Part shown: positions 39,581 to 50,610 of the stretch, one piece after another | Position numbering within the stretch: the first letter of the stretch is position 1 | Layout of the letters: every line of letters begins with the position of its first letter | Assembly (NCBI GenBank): GCA_004298065.1 | Contig: SCRL01000058.1 | Coordinates: forward strand, 51,165 to 115,164 | DNA from: Gammaproteobacteria bacterium | GTDB lineage: Bacteria; Pseudomonadota; Gammaproteobacteria; Acidiferrobacterales; Sulfurifustaceae | Direction: 5' to 3' | Length of the DNA: 64,000 bases | Notes under the pieces: model-generated | Database searches by the model: none | What the model saw: only the letters and a program-made list of their open reading frames with translations | What the model was told of the DNA's origin: nothing | Translations under genes and position numbers: made by a program

Positions 39581-40378
39581 TTAATTCCCTATCGGCCAAC
39601 GTTTGAGTTGAGGGGCGCGAAGCCGGCTTGCCGGCGTAGCGTCCTCTCGAACGAAAGGTTGGGCCTCATTGCTGACCTCTCCACCTTTCGGAATCCATGC
39701 ACTCCAAAGAACCTCCCGCCAATCGTATTGACGGGTAGCGCGGACCGAACTAGAGCCTTCGGCTGTTAAGAGCAGGTTGTACTTGCAGAAAACTTCATCC
39801 AGCGTGCGTAGGGCGCTGTCCAGTTCGTTGAGCCGCGGGGCCCTTCGAATTGCTCCGCGATTGGCGCGGTGTGCTATTCGCTTGTTAACGAAACGCCGAA
39901 TCCGTTCGCTAGCATCTTCAATGCGCCGTAGGTCGGCGCGAATGACGCCCTGGGGCAGGAAGGACTTTCCTCTTCCAACGGACGAGTTGAAAGACATATG
40001 TCCGAGCTCTTCACCGATGGGGGCGTTCCGGTACATGCGAACGTGCCATTCACGAGTAATGACTCTCGGACGCTCTAGCATTTCATAAAGCATCCGCGCT
40101 AATGAGTGGCTGCGTTTGTCGAAGTCGACATGGGTTCTGACCCCAACAGACATAGCGATCATGTGACTTCTGCACATCCAGTCGAAGAACGATCCGGGGC
40201 TGAGAATTGCGGCGTTCTCCTTCGCAATATCTTGAAGCTCCCAGAATATTTCTTGGCGTCCCAATAGATCTTGGAGGTCGCGCTTTATTTCCGGAAGCCA
40301 TTTCCGCCAGCGCCGGCGAAGACGCGTGTGTGCCGACACCTCTCTGAATTGTGATTTGGGCCGCTGGCGCTTTGGCAT
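39581..40378 (-). CDS. Uncharacterised integron cassette protein (265 aa)
   Basis: No family recognised. The protein is basic and helical without signal peptide or membrane segment. It starts (ATG at 40378) 14 bases after the attC1 core and its frame runs through attC2, so its last 25 or so residues are encoded by the recombination site; such read-through ends are known in cassettes. Motif-like segments include FDWMCRSHMIAMSVGVR and FVNKRIAHRANRG, the latter reminiscent of HEPN-type R...H motifs in uncharacterised AbiV-like/HEPN families, which is only a suggestion. Confidence 0.65.
   Translation of the reverse strand: MPKRQRPKSQFREVSAHTRLRRRWRKWLPEIKRDLQDLLGRQEIFWELQDIAKENAAILSPGSFFDWMCRSHMIAMSVGVRTHVDFDKRSHSLARMLYEMLERPRVITREWHVRMYRNAPIGEELGHMSFNSSVGRGKSFLPQGVIRADLRRIEDASERIRRFVNKRIAHRANRGAIRRAPRLNELDSALRTLDEVFCKYNLLLTAEGSSSVRATRQYDWREVLWSAWIPKGGEVSNEAQPFVREDATPASRLRAPQLKRWPIGN
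39594..39664 (-). other. attC recombination site 2 (71 bp)
   Basis: On the minus strand it runs from GCCCAAC (39664-39658; fits RYYYAAC) to GTTGGCC (39600-39594; near GTTRRRY). Between them, TTCGTTCGAGAGG and CCCCTCAACTCAAACG are the imperfectly complementary arms seen in aadA-type attC sites, with a GCCGGC central palindrome. Bounds cassettes 2 and 3. Confidence 0.85.
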
Positions 40379-40391
40379 TGCAGATTGTGAG

Positions 40392-40487
40392 GCCTAACGT
40401 GAAGGTAACCGGCCTGCCGCACCGCGCGGACGCCGGAGAAACCAACGCCGCCGATTGCGGCAGGTCCGGTTGACCGCCATGTTAGAG
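40392..40487 (-). other. attC recombination site 1 (96 bp)
   Basis: On the minus strand CTCTAAC (40487-40481) to GTTAGGC (40398-40392, perfect GTTRRRY). The two halves pair (GGTCAACCGGACCTGCCGC with GCGGCAGGCCGGTTACC) except for extrahelical single bases, the hallmark that sets strand choice by integron integrases. CTCTAAC is the exact complement of GTTAGAG at the start of cassette 1. Confidence 0.88.
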
Positions 40488-40497
40488 AACGCGGCGG

Positions 40498-40815
40498 CTA
40501 ATGACATGGTTTTGGATTCTTATTACAGGCGGCTATATCCGAAAGGATTTGGGTCTCATATTCAATTATGGTTTTCGGCCCATCACGGCCAAACAGAATA
40601 TGTGTGGGTATTGGCGTGTTCAGAATGTAATGGCCCGGAGTGTTCTCAAAGAACTTCGGAAGTGAGTCCAATCGAATTAGCCGGACTGGGCCTGAAGTTA
40701 CTTTTTCAATCTGCCCTGGGAGTGGCGCGAGAAGCCAAATCTTTCCTTCGTACTCGACAGCTTCGCCTTCTCGCACGTCTTCGGTTATTTGGTCGATGAA
40801 GAATAGAACTTTCAT
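40498..40815 (-). CDS. Uncharacterised integron cassette protein (105 aa)
   Basis: No family recognised. The ATG at 40815 follows the cassette boundary GTTAGAG by six bases. The protein begins MKVLFFIDQITEDVREGEAV, is acidic and mixed alpha/beta, and has no signal or membrane segment. First cassette next to attI, where integron promoters usually give the strongest expression. Confidence 0.75.
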   Translation of the reverse strand: MKVLFFIDQITEDVREGEAVEYEGKIWLLAPLPGQIEKVTSGPVRLIRLDSLPKFFENTPGHYILNTPIPTHILFGRDGPKTIIEYETQILSDIAACNKNPKPCH

Positions 40816-40821
40816 AGTGTT

Positions 40822-40928
40822 CTCTAACTTAAATTGGGCAGCGAAAGTGCCGCATAATCTGGAACCCGTGCCGTATAACTCGGCGTAGGCCACCATAACC
40901 GCCTGATTTACATGACAGGGAGGTTGTT
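40822..40928 (-). other. Candidate integron attI region
   Basis: The interval between the integrase start (plus strand) and the first cassette (minus strand) ends at the crossover core GTTAGAG (40828-40822), followed directly by cassette 1. It contains further GTTAT-type repeats (GTTATGG, GTTATAC, GATTATG), as in other attI sites. Assignment rests on position and the core; no attI consensus exists across classes. Confidence 0.6.
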
Positions 40929-41060
40929 ATGGCGGCGTTCTCTACCGACAAACACGGCGTTGCCCAGAAACCCCGGCTAATGGATGAAGTGCGGGCAAAA
41001 ATCCACGCCAAGCACTACAGCCGCCGGACCGAAGAATCCTACACCTGCTTGAACCCTTAG
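40929..41060 (+). pseudogene. Integron integrase IntI, truncated to 43 codons
   Basis: Preceded by AGGGAGG, the frame encodes PRLMDEVRAKIHAKHYSRRT then EESY, matching the N-terminal core-binding domain of integron integrases (PR-L-D-VR-KIR-KHYS-RTE-AY). It breaks off after residue 39 and ends CLNP-stop where the 3' end of the WD40 kinase gene begins, so about 280 residues, including the catalytic tyrosine domain, are gone. Divergent from the cassettes, as in intact integrons. Confidence 0.82.
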
Positions 41061-43186
41061 CGAAGTTGCCAAATCCGCGTGCGGCTGTCGCGATTGCCAA
41101 CCGCGATGAGGCGACCATCGGCGGATACAGCCACAGAGGTAACCGCTTCGGCGCCGCCGTCGAAAGAACGCAGCAACTCGCCGGATTCGGTGTCCACCAC
41201 CAGCACGCGACGATCGGACGTGCCAACCACCAACCGCTTTCCGTCCGGCATATAGGACAACGCCAGCACCGACGCGCGCGCCGGCGTCAGCGTGCGAACT
41301 TGCGTGCCACTGCCGGTCTCAACCAAGCGAATGACATTATCCATCGTGCCGGTGGCAAGCCAGCGGCCGTCGGGCGAGAACGCGAGTGCGCGGACTTCGG
41401 CGCGATGGACTGAAAGACTCGCGGCATCGCCGGCGCGTGTTGAATTCCAGAGTCGTACGGTGCGGTCGGCGCCCGCGGAAGCGATCCATCGGCCGTCGGG
41501 CGAAAAGGCCAGCGCGTAAATCTCGTCGCTGTGACCTGTCAGAGTCAGCGCCGGTTGTTTGGTGTCGATATTCAAAACGCTGATGCGGCGCGCGCGGCCG
41601 GCGGTCGCCAATCGTTTGTTGTCAGGCGAGAACGCGAGCGCGTACAACGGCCCGCCAAGGTTGCGCCACTCCGACTGTGGCGCGAGTGCGCGCGCATCCC
41701 ACAGGCGCACGCTGCCATCGAGGCTCGCCGAGGCCAGCCAGCGACCGTCGTGCGAAAACGCCACCGCATTTACGGCGCGCGTATGCCCTTCCAGCGTTTT
41801 GAGCAGCGTCCCGCGAGCGCTGTCCCAGACGCGGACCGTGCCGTCGCCGCCACCGGTGGCGATACGCGCGCCATTGGCGGAGAACGCCACGGCGAACGTG
41901 CCGTTGGCGTGCCCTTCCAGCGTTTGCATCAACACCGGTTGCCCCGGCCCGGCGGGTGACACGGTGTCGGGTGCGGTTGCCGGTTTTGTCGCGGTGATCT
42001 CTGTCGTTGCCGGCGCTTCGCTCGTTGCTATCGGCGCGGCGGACGTTATTGTCGACGGCGATTTCGCCGGCGATCCGGCCGGCGCAAACTTGCCGCTGTA
42101 CCACATATAACCGCCGATGGCGGCGACCAGCAGAAATGCCAGCGGGAACAGCCAACGCTGCTGGCTCGGCGCCCGGCGCACTGTGGCGGTGCGTGGTGTC
42201 GATCTGGTGTTTGTGGTGGTCGTGGTTCGTGTCGTCGCAGTGACGGTCGCGGTTCGGGTGGTGGATGTGGCGGTAGTGCGCGTGGAGCCGCTGGTTTTGC
42301 GCAGCAGGCGGTCCTGAAACTCGCGCACGGACTGGGGGCGATCGCGCGGGTAGACCTGCAACGCCCAGTCAATGCAGTCCAGCACTTGCGGCGAGTAATG
42401 GTCCTTGCCGGCAGCCACGACGGGCGCGAGCGGGTCCACGCGGTAGGTCAGTATGGCCTGATAACGCTCGAGGGCATTGACCGGGCGCTTGCCGGTAACA
42501 CAGCGGTACATGGAAGCGCCGAGCGCGTAGATGTCGGTCCACGGTCCCTGCTTGCCCTTGTCCGGATACTGTTCGATCGGGGCATAACCGTGCGTCACCA
42601 GGAACTTGTCCGGCATAGTGTGGCTAATCGCCTGGCGTGTGGAGCCGAAGTCGATCAACATCGGCGTACCGTCTTCGCGCAGATAGATGTTCTCCGGCTT
42701 GATATCGAGGTGCAGCATGTCGGCCTCGTGGACCGCGCGTACCCCGTTCAGGATCGGCAGGAAGATACGGTGCAGGGCCGACTCGTCCAGCTTGGGCCCA
42801 TGTAGGCGCAGGTGATCGGCCAGACTTTGGCCGCGCTCGTACTCCATGACCATGTAGGCCGTGCCGTTGGTCTCAAGGTAGCGCAGCACTCGCACGATAT
42901 TGGGGTGCTTGAAGTGCGCCAACGCCCGGGCTTCCTTGACAAAGTTTTTGAGGCCCGTGTGGTAGTCGCGCTGGGCCTTCGGGGTCGGCTTCGGCGCCAC
43001 GGCGGCAATGTCCTGGCGCTCCGAAAGCTCGCCGGGAAAATATTCCTTGATCGCGACTTCTGTCTGGAGGTGCCGGTCATGGGCACGATAGGTGATGCCA
43101 AAACCGCCATGACCGAGTACGGCTTCGATGGCGTATTCCTGAAGCTCGTAACCATGCGGCAGGGCGTCTTTGTGGAACGCGGTCAT
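41057..43186 (-). CDS. Membrane Ser/Thr protein kinase with WD40 propeller
   Basis: 709 residues. The kinase domain (about 15-295) has the Gly loop GHGGFG, VAIKEYF Lys, HLDIKPEN catalytic loop and DFG, all intact. A Thr/Arg-rich linker (about 300-340) leads to one membrane helix (LFPLAFLLVAAIGGYMWY, about 344-362) and a C-terminal propeller of about seven WD40 repeats (LEGHANGTFAVAFSANGARI and similar). The topology puts the propeller in the periplasm. Its stop overlaps the truncated integrase. Target unknown. Confidence 0.92.
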   Translation of the reverse strand: MTAFHKDALPHGYELQEYAIEAVLGHGGFGITYRAHDRHLQTEVAIKEYFPGELSERQDIAAVAPKPTPKAQRDYHTGLKNFVKEARALAHFKHPNIVRVLRYLETNGTAYMVMEYERGQSLADHLRLHGPKLDESALHRIFLPILNGVRAVHEADMLHLDIKPENIYLREDGTPMLIDFGSTRQAISHTMPDKFLVTHGYAPIEQYPDKGKQGPWTDIYALGASMYRCVTGKRPVNALERYQAILTYRVDPLAPVVAAGKDHYSPQVLDCIDWALQVYPRDRPQSVREFQDRLLRKTSGSTRTTATSTTRTATVTATTRTTTTTNTRSTPRTATVRRAPSQQRWLFPLAFLLVAAIGGYMWYSGKFAPAGSPAKSPSTITSAAPIATSEAPATTEITATKPATAPDTVSPAGPGQPVLMQTLEGHANGTFAVAFSANGARIATGGGDGTVRVWDSARGTLLKTLEGHTRAVNAVAFSHDGRWLASASLDGSVRLWDARALAPQSEWRNLGGPLYALAFSPDNKRLATAGRARRISVLNIDTKQPALTLTGHSDEIYALAFSPDGRWIASAGADRTVRLWNSTRAGDAASLSVHRAEVRALAFSPDGRWLATGTMDNVIRLVETGSGTQVRTLTPARASVLALSYMPDGKRLVVGTSDRRVLVVDTESGELLRSFDGGAEAVTSVAVSADGRLIAVGNRDSRTRIWQLR

Positions 43187-43244
43187 GTGAGGCTGGAGGA
43201 TTCTTATATATTTCTATTCATGTAGTTATAGAAGAATATTAATA

Positions 43245-44642
43245 TTACTTCTTTCGTTTGAACCGTGCCCGAGACGTCTTTTTCCTCCTGCCCGGTTCTT
43301 TATACGGATTGCTTTCCTGCCGGCATTCGATGACGACAGGGGTCCCGACTAACCGGAAGGCATCGCGAAACACGCCCGACAGATAGCGCCGGTAGGAAGC
43401 CGACAAGGCACCGACCTGATTGCCGTGAACGATCACGCGCGGCGGGTTACGTCCACCCTGGTGGGCATATTTCGGACGGGGGCGGCGCCCGCGGATCAGC
43501 GGCGGCGGGTTCGCCTGCACCGCCGCCTGCAACGCGCGGGTCAGTTTGGGCGTCGACAGCGTCTGGGTGGCGGAGGCGAAGGCCGTGTCGACCGACCGGA
43601 ACAGCTCCCCCACCCCCTTACCCTCCAGCGCGGAGATCGTGTGCACCTTGGCAAATGCCAGGAACGGCAGCTTGCGCTCCAGCTCGCGCCGGAACCAGTC
43701 GCGCCGGCCAGGATCGAGCAGTTCCCATTTGTTGGCCGCGATCACCATGGCGCGACCCTGCTCCAGCGCGTAACCCGCGATGGCCGCGTCCTGCTCGGCG
43801 ACGCCGGCATCGGCGTCCAGCACCAGGATGACGACATTGGCCTCGTCGATAGCCTGGAGCGTCTTGGCCACGGAATAGTGCTCGATCGCATCTTCGATGC
43901 GTCCGCGCCGGCGCACCCCGGCGGTGTCGATGAGAACATAGGGTCGCCCGTCACGTTCGAGCGGCACGCAAATGCTGTCGCGCGTCGTTCCCGGTTCGCT
44001 GCCGACGAGCACCCGCGGTTCGCCGAGCAGCGCGTTCACCAGCGTGGACTTGCCGGCGTTCGGGCGGCCGATGACGGCGATGCGCGGCACATCGGCCTGC
44101 TGTACTTCCTCCGGCAACTCCGCTTCCGGCAGCAGATCGAGCACGCGCTCGATCATCGGCTCCACGCCATCGCCGTGCGACGCAGAGATCGTCTGCGGCG
44201 GTCCGAGTCCGAGCCCGTGAAATTCGGCGGCCGCCACCTCCGGCTCCACGCCCTCGGCCTTGTTCACCGCGAGCACGACGGGTTTGCCGAGGCGCCGTAG
44301 GTCTGTGGCCAACAGGCTGTCAACCGGATGAACGCCGGCGCGCGCGTCCACCAGCAAGATGACCGCGTCCGCTTCGGCGAGCGCCTGGCGCGTCTGCGAC
44401 ATGATCTGGTCGCTCAATGCCGCGGCGGCTCGACCGGCGCCGGGCGCATGCAGGCTCTCGACCAGCCCGCCGGTGTCAACAACGAGATAGGGTCGCGCAC
44501 CGAGGCGACCGTCGCCGTACTGGCGATCGCGCGTCAAACCGGGGATGTCCGCCACCAGCGCCGAGCGGCTGCGTGTCAGGCGATTGAACAGCGTCGACTT
44601 GCCGACGTTGGGACGACCGACGATGGCCACAACCGGCTTCAT
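43245..44642 (-). CDS. der: Ribosome biogenesis GTPase Der (EngA)
   Basis: Tandem GTPase for 50S assembly. G1 of domain 1 is GRPNVGKSTLF (residues 8-18) and of domain 2 GRPNAGKSTLV (about 192); NKAE and NKWE are the G4 motifs. A C-terminal KH-like domain ends in a basic tail (RRKKTSRARFKRKK). 465 residues. Next to bamB, as in most gammaproteobacteria. Confidence 0.97.
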   Translation of the reverse strand: MKPVVAIVGRPNVGKSTLFNRLTRSRSALVADIPGLTRDRQYGDGRLGARPYLVVDTGGLVESLHAPGAGRAAAALSDQIMSQTRQALAEADAVILLVDARAGVHPVDSLLATDLRRLGKPVVLAVNKAEGVEPEVAAAEFHGLGLGPPQTISASHGDGVEPMIERVLDLLPEAELPEEVQQADVPRIAVIGRPNAGKSTLVNALLGEPRVLVGSEPGTTRDSICVPLERDGRPYVLIDTAGVRRRGRIEDAIEHYSVAKTLQAIDEANVVILVLDADAGVAEQDAAIAGYALEQGRAMVIAANKWELLDPGRRDWFRRELERKLPFLAFAKVHTISALEGKGVGELFRSVDTAFASATQTLSTPKLTRALQAAVQANPPPLIRGRRPRPKYAHQGGRNPPRVIVHGNQVGALSASYRRYLSGVFRDAFRLVGTPVVIECRQESNPYKEPGRRKKTSRARFKRKK

Positions 44643-44699
44643 ATGTATTCCCTGGCGGCACGCGGCGACATGGCGGCCGGCTGTGGCGGATAAAAAATG

Positions 44700-45842
44700 C
44701 TAGGGACTGCGCGGCTGCAGGGCGGCAAGCGTGCCTCCCTGATTGAGCACATACACCGCCGCGGGACCGGCCATCGGGCGCGCGGCGACCGCGTCGCTGC
44801 CGACGCGGGCGCGCGATACAAAGCGCCCGTCATCCGCCGACAGCCAGTGGAGGTAGCCCTGATAATCACCCACCACCACATGGCCGTTGAAATACACTGG
44901 CGCGCTGAGATTGCGTCCGCGCAGCTTGTCCTGTTTCCAGACGCTCGCGCCCGTCGCCTGATCGAAGGCGAGCACGCCGCCCTTCTCATCGGTCAGATAT
45001 ACGTAGCCGCGTCCCGCATCGAGGCCGGTGAAGGTCGAAACGTCGCGGGTCCACTGCAGGCGGCCGGTGCGCATGTCCACCGCGACGATCTTGCCCTGGT
45101 AACTCGCGGCGTAGAGCATATCGCGCACGATCAGCAGCGGCGCATCCACGTCCACCAGGCGCTCCACCTCGTTGCGCCCGCGCGGCTGGCTGACGGTGAA
45201 CTCCCACAGCAGCCGTCCATCGCGCAAGTTGAGCGCCACGATCTTGCCGCTGGCGAAGCCGCTGAGCACATACTCATCGGCGATCAGGGGCGCGGCCGTG
45301 CCGAGCAGACTTAGCGCCGGTTCACCACGCTCATAAACCCACAGGCGCTTGCCGTCGGCGACGCCGAGCGCGGTGAGTTTGCCGTCCGCCGTCTGCACGA
45401 TCACGACGCCGCCGTGCACCGCCGGCGGCGCAGTCACCGCGCTCGAAACGGTCGCGGCCCAGGCCTGCTTGCCGTCCTCTTTATTAAGCGCAACGACCTG
45501 GCCCTTGGGACCGCCGACCACCACGATCCCGTCGCCCACACCGGTGGCGCCGCTGATGGATTGGCTCACGCTGGTTTCCCACAGCCGGCGGCCGTTATCG
45601 GCCGCGACGGCGCTGACGCGCCCGCGCGCATCCGCGGCATAGAGCGCCGCGCCGTCGAAGAACGGCGTCAGGCGTAACGGCAGCTTGCCCGCGCCGCTGC
45701 CAACCCCTGTGGACCATACCTCATTCACGCGCAGCTGCGGCGTGAAATCCGGCAGCGGCGCCGGCGGTTCGCGCACCGTCTTGCCGCCGCCGCAGGCGGC
45801 AAGCATCAGGGCCAGAAGCACTGCGGGCGCGGCGTGTCTCAT
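44700..45842 (-). CDS. bamB: Outer membrane assembly lipoprotein BamB
   Basis: Propeller lipoprotein of the BAM complex. Signal with lipobox LAAC (MLAACGGG, near residue 17), then repeated PQQ-like blades (VALNKEDGKQAW, VALNLRDGRLLW, VAVDMRTGRLQW). 380 residues (E. coli 392). Overlaps yfgM by four bases. Confidence 0.96.
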   Translation of the reverse strand: MRHAAPAVLLALMLAACGGGKTVREPPAPLPDFTPQLRVNEVWSTGVGSGAGKLPLRLTPFFDGAALYAADARGRVSAVAADNGRRLWETSVSQSISGATGVGDGIVVVGGPKGQVVALNKEDGKQAWAATVSSAVTAPPAVHGGVVIVQTADGKLTALGVADGKRLWVYERGEPALSLLGTAAPLIADEYVLSGFASGKIVALNLRDGRLLWEFTVSQPRGRNEVERLVDVDAPLLIVRDMLYAASYQGKIVAVDMRTGRLQWTRDVSTFTGLDAGRGYVYLTDEKGGVLAFDQATGASVWKQDKLRGRNLSAPVYFNGHVVVGDYQGYLHWLSADDGRFVSRARVGSDAVAARPMAGPAAVYVLNQGGTLAALQPRSP

Positions 45843-46471
45843 CGGGAATCCTCCGGTCCAAGATCGTCAAGTTTCATGGTCAGTACGCGCAGGTAACCGG
45901 AATCCGGCGGCGTGCGTCGAATGGCCTCGCGATAGGCCGCGCGCGCCTCGGCCGGCTGGCTGCGCGCGCGCAGCAAATCGCCACGCAGCTCCTGGTATTC
46001 AGCCTCGAACCCGTCCATACGCTTGACGTCGATCAGCGCCTGGACCGCGTCGAGTTCACCCGCTTCAAGGCGCAGTCGCGCCAGCCGCAGGCGCGCCGCG
46101 TGCGCCGTTGCATCGCCGGCATGCGCCAACGCCCACTCGAGCGTCGTCCGTGCCGCTGCGCGGTCGCCGGCCTCGTATTGAATACGCGCCAATTGCAGCG
46201 CCGCGAGGCCGGCATAGGGCGTTCCGGCATAGTTATCCATCAGCTTCCTGGCGGTCGCGCCGGCCTCTTCGGACTTCGACTTGCGCGCCGCAAGCATCTG
46301 CTCGTACAGCGCCGAGGCCTCGACACGGTTGCTCTCTTGCTGTTGTATCCAGTAACGGTAGCCGAAGAGCAGCGCCAGACCGATGGCGACACCGGCGATG
46401 ACCGACGTGCCATATTGTTTCCACCACGCGGCAAGTTTCTCCGCCTGTTCCTGATCCGAATAATCGGCCAC
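45839..46471 (-). CDS. yfgM: Periplasmic chaperone-like TPR protein YfgM
   Basis: 210 residues: a short cytoplasmic N-terminus, one membrane anchor (SVIAGVAIGLALLFGYRYWI, about 23-42) and a TPR-rich periplasmic domain. In E. coli YfgM binds SecYEG and PpiD. Position between hisS and bamB is conserved. Confidence 0.92.
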   Translation of the reverse strand: MADYSDQEQAEKLAAWWKQYGTSVIAGVAIGLALLFGYRYWIQQQESNRVEASALYEQMLAARKSKSEEAGATARKLMDNYAGTPYAGLAALQLARIQYEAGDRAAARTTLEWALAHAGDATAHAARLRLARLRLEAGELDAVQALIDVKRMDGFEAEYQELRGDLLRARSQPAEARAAYREAIRRTPPDSGYLRVLTMKLDDLGPEDSR

Positions 46472-46501
46472 GCCTCCTCCCGTTCTTGTGCCTGTCGTTC
46501 G

Positions 46502-47770
<1,269 letters not shown>

Positions 47771-47778
47771 GAGAATCC

Positions 47779-48912
47779 TCAGCCCGTCTGCTTGATGGGA
47801 ATGACCTTGGCGGGAATCGCAGTATCCTGGCCACTGCGCTTGTGGATTTCCTCGCGGATTACCTGCTCGAGTTCGTCCACGAGCCGGTCGTTGGAAAGCT
47901 TGCGCACAGCTTCGCCGCCAATGTACAGCAGGCTGCGCACACCGCCGGTGATGCCGAGATGCGCCGCCTTGGCCTCGCCCGGTCCGTTGACGCAGCAACC
48001 GATGACCGCCACGTCGAGCGGTTCCTTGATGTCCTCGAGACGCTGTTCCAGCGCGTTCACCGTGCCGATGACGTCGAATTCCTGGCGCGAGCAGGTCGGG
48101 CAGGCGATCAGATTGATGCCCTTGTGGCGCAGGCGCAGCGCCTTGAGGATGTCCCAACCGACGCGCACCTCCTCCACCGGATCGGCGGCGAGCGACACGC
48201 GGATGGTGTCGCCGATGCCTTCGGCGAGCAACATGCCGATGCCGATGGCGGACTTGACCGCGCCGGAACGGAAACCGCCGGCCTCGGTGATGCCGAGATG
48301 CAGCGGCTGCTCGATGAGCTTGGCGAGCTTGCGGTAAGCCTCGACCGCCATGAATACGTCCGAGGCCTTCACGCTCACTTTGAAGTTTTTGAAATCGAGC
48401 TTGGCGAGAATCTCGATGTGGCGCAGGGCCGACTCCACGAGGGCGTCGGGCGTGGGCTCGCCGTATTTCTGCTGCAAATCTTTTTCGAGCGAGCCGGCGT
48501 TGACGCCGATGCGAATGGGAATGCCGCGATCGCGCGCCGCGGACACCACCGCGCGCACGCGCTCCTCGCGCCCGATGTTGCCGGGGTTGATGCGCAGGCA
48601 GTCGACGCCGAGCTCGGCCACGCGCAGCGCGATCTTGTAGTCGAAATGGATGTCGGCCACGAGCGGCACGCGCGCCTGCTTCCGGATCTGCCCGAAGGCC
48701 TCGGCGGCGTCCATCGACGGCACCGACACGCGCACGATATCGGCGCCGGCATCCACCAGCCGACCGATCTGCGCCACGGTCGCGGTGACGTCCGTGGTTT
48801 CGGTGTTGGTCATGCTCTGGACGCTGACCGGTGCGCCGTCGCCGATGGGCACGTCGCCGACCATCAGCCGGCGGCTTTGGCGCCGCGTCACGGGTGTCTC
48901 GCCGCACTTCAT
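47779..48912 (-). CDS. ispG: 4-hydroxy-3-methylbut-2-enyl diphosphate synthase
   Basis: Penultimate MEP-pathway enzyme, [4Fe-4S]. 377 residues. The TIM barrel starts [14 protein letters not shown]; cluster ligands are in [13 protein letters not shown] and [11 protein letters not shown]. It overlaps rodZ by four bases. Size is the short proteobacterial type. Confidence 0.97.
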   Translation of the reverse strand: MKCGETPVTRRQSRRLMVGDVPIGDGAPVSVQSMTNTETTDVTATVAQIGRLVDAGADIVRVSVPSMDAAEAFGQIRKQARVPLVADIHFDYKIALRVAELGVDCLRINPGNIGREERVRAVVSAARDRGIPIRIGVNAGSLEKDLQQKYGEPTPDALVESALRHIEILAKLDFKNFKVSVKASDVFMAVEAYRKLAKLIEQPLHLGITEAGGFRSGAVKSAIGIGMLLAEGIGDTIRVSLAADPVEEVRVGWDILKALRLRHKGINLIACPTCSRQEFDVIGTVNALEQRLEDIKEPLDVAVIGCCVNGPGEAKAAHLGITGGVRSLLYIGGEAVRKLSNDRLVDELEQVIREEIHKRSGQDTAIPAKVIPIKQTG

Positions 48913-49823
48913 GGCGTTGCCTCCGTGCCATTGCCGAGTGTAAAGCGCGCCACCGGTCCGCGCTGGTGGCGACTCACGTCCACCGGCTGGCCCTTGAATT
49001 CGACGCGCACGCCACTGGCGTTGCCGAGGTAGACATTGAACGGCGGCGTGCCGCCGAGGCGAATAACCTTGCCGGCGGAAACGACGGTATAGAGCAAGCG
49101 GTTCTGTTCGCCGTCGCGCACGTCGGCCCAGGATTCTTTCTCGAAGTGAAGCACGAGCGGGCGCGGGCCGGCGGGCATCGCAGCCGGTGCAGGCGCTGTA
49201 ACCGACGTTAACGGGAAACGCGCGGGTTCGCTGTCCATGGGACGTTCGACGCGAACGAGGCTAGCGGGCGGAGTCGCGGCTGGTGCCGGCGATTTCGCCG
49301 GGGCGGGTTCCATCTCCTCGCGCGGCAGCACGGCCTCGGCCGCGGGCATTCCTTCCTCGACCTTGGCGCTCGCCGGCGGCTTGCGCAACTTGATAGGGCT
49401 GTCATCGCGGCCCTGCCACCAGATCGCGGCCAGCCCCAGAATCAGGCCCGCCACCACCAGCGTCGTGATCTTGATCACATGATGGTCGACACTCATCTGC
49501 GGTGTCGGCACGTGCTTGGCGATATCCACAGGCTTGGCCGCCGAAGGATGACGGTTGTAAAGCCCGATGACGGCCTCGGGTGAAAGCCCGACCAACTGGG
49601 CGTAGCTGCGCAGGTAGCCGCGAACGTAGGTCGGGCCCGGCAGGCGTTCGTAGTCCTCGCCCTCGATCGCCAGAATCTGCTTGGGTGCGAGACGCAGCTT
49701 CTGCGCCACCGTCTCCACCGACAGACAGAGATCGGCACGCGCCTGGCGCAACACCTCACCCACCGTGGGCTCAGGTGCTGGAGCGGATTCCGTTGCGACG
49801 GTCTGTTCCGTGGCGTGCGTCAT
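48909..49823 (-). CDS. rodZ: RodZ-like cytoskeletal HTH membrane protein
   Basis: 304 residues: an N-terminal helix-turn-helix ([21 protein letters not shown] region, about 24-90, with [18 protein letters not shown]), a membrane helix ([16 protein letters not shown], about 120-136), a Pro/Ala-rich linker and a beta-rich DUF4115 domain ([15 protein letters not shown]). RodZ links MreB to the membrane and shapes rods. Position between ispG and pilW is conserved. Confidence 0.92.
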   Translation of the reverse strand: MTHATEQTVATESAPAPEPTVGEVLRQARADLCLSVETVAQKLRLAPKQILAIEGEDYERLPGPTYVRGYLRSYAQLVGLSPEAVIGLYNRHPSAAKPVDIAKHVPTPQMSVDHHVIKITTLVVAGLILGLAAIWWQGRDDSPIKLRKPPASAKVEEGMPAAEAVLPREEMEPAPAKSPAPAATPPASLVRVERPMDSEPARFPLTSVTAPAPAAMPAGPRPLVLHFEKESWADVRDGEQNRLLYTVVSAGKVIRLGGTPPFNVYLGNASGVRVEFKGQPVDVSRHQRGPVARFTLGNGTEATP

Positions 49824-50610
49824 GGTTTTCTCTTGCCGCTGTTGCGCAGGTATTCCTGGGTTTCGGGCGCGTCTGGAAACCTGCCCTTGAGGCGCAACGC
49901 ATAGTTACCCTCGGCATTGCGATTTCCGAGGGCGCGCTCGACACGTATTCCAAGCCACAGGCTCTCGGCGGTTTCCGGTCCTGCCTTGGTGTAACGCTCC
50001 ATAAACCCGCGCGCGGACATTACGTTACCCGATTCGTAGCTCAACCGCGCCATCTGCAACAGCGCCGGTGCGAGCGCCGGATTGCGCTGCAGCGCCTGCC
50101 GAAGGTAACGCTCCGCCGCGGCACGGTCCGGTTTTTTCAGCAGGCACAGACCGGCATTCAGGTTCGCGAGCTCGGGCGTCGGATACTGCGGATTGGCGAT
50201 GGCGCGCTCGAACCACGTCATCGCCTCGTCCACCCGGTTGCGATCGCACAGGAACGCGCCGTAGTTGTGTTGCACGTCAGGATTGATGCCGCCAGTCCTT
50301 GAGTCGAGGGCGCGCCGGAAATGCCTTTCCGCCGTGTCATAATTCCGCAACCGCCATTGCAACAGCGCCATGACGTTGTTCGCCTGCGGATCATCCGGCG
50401 ACAACTCCAGCGCCTTGTCGAGCTTTTCTTTCGCCGCGTCCATCTGCCCCTGTTGCAGATAGCCGGCGGCGAGCTGGATATTTGTGTCGACCAACTTCTG
50501 CAACCGTTCCCTGTCCTGGTTCCGTTCTGTCGTCGAGGCGCAACCGGCGATCAACAGGACTGTAAGCGCAAGCAGACCGGTCCGACACCATCGCATGTTG
50601 CGATGCTCGC

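Noticed and set aside
42180..42300. Tandem DNA repeat in the kinase gene
   Set aside because: It is the Thr/Arg-rich linker; codons vary and no regular period is seen.
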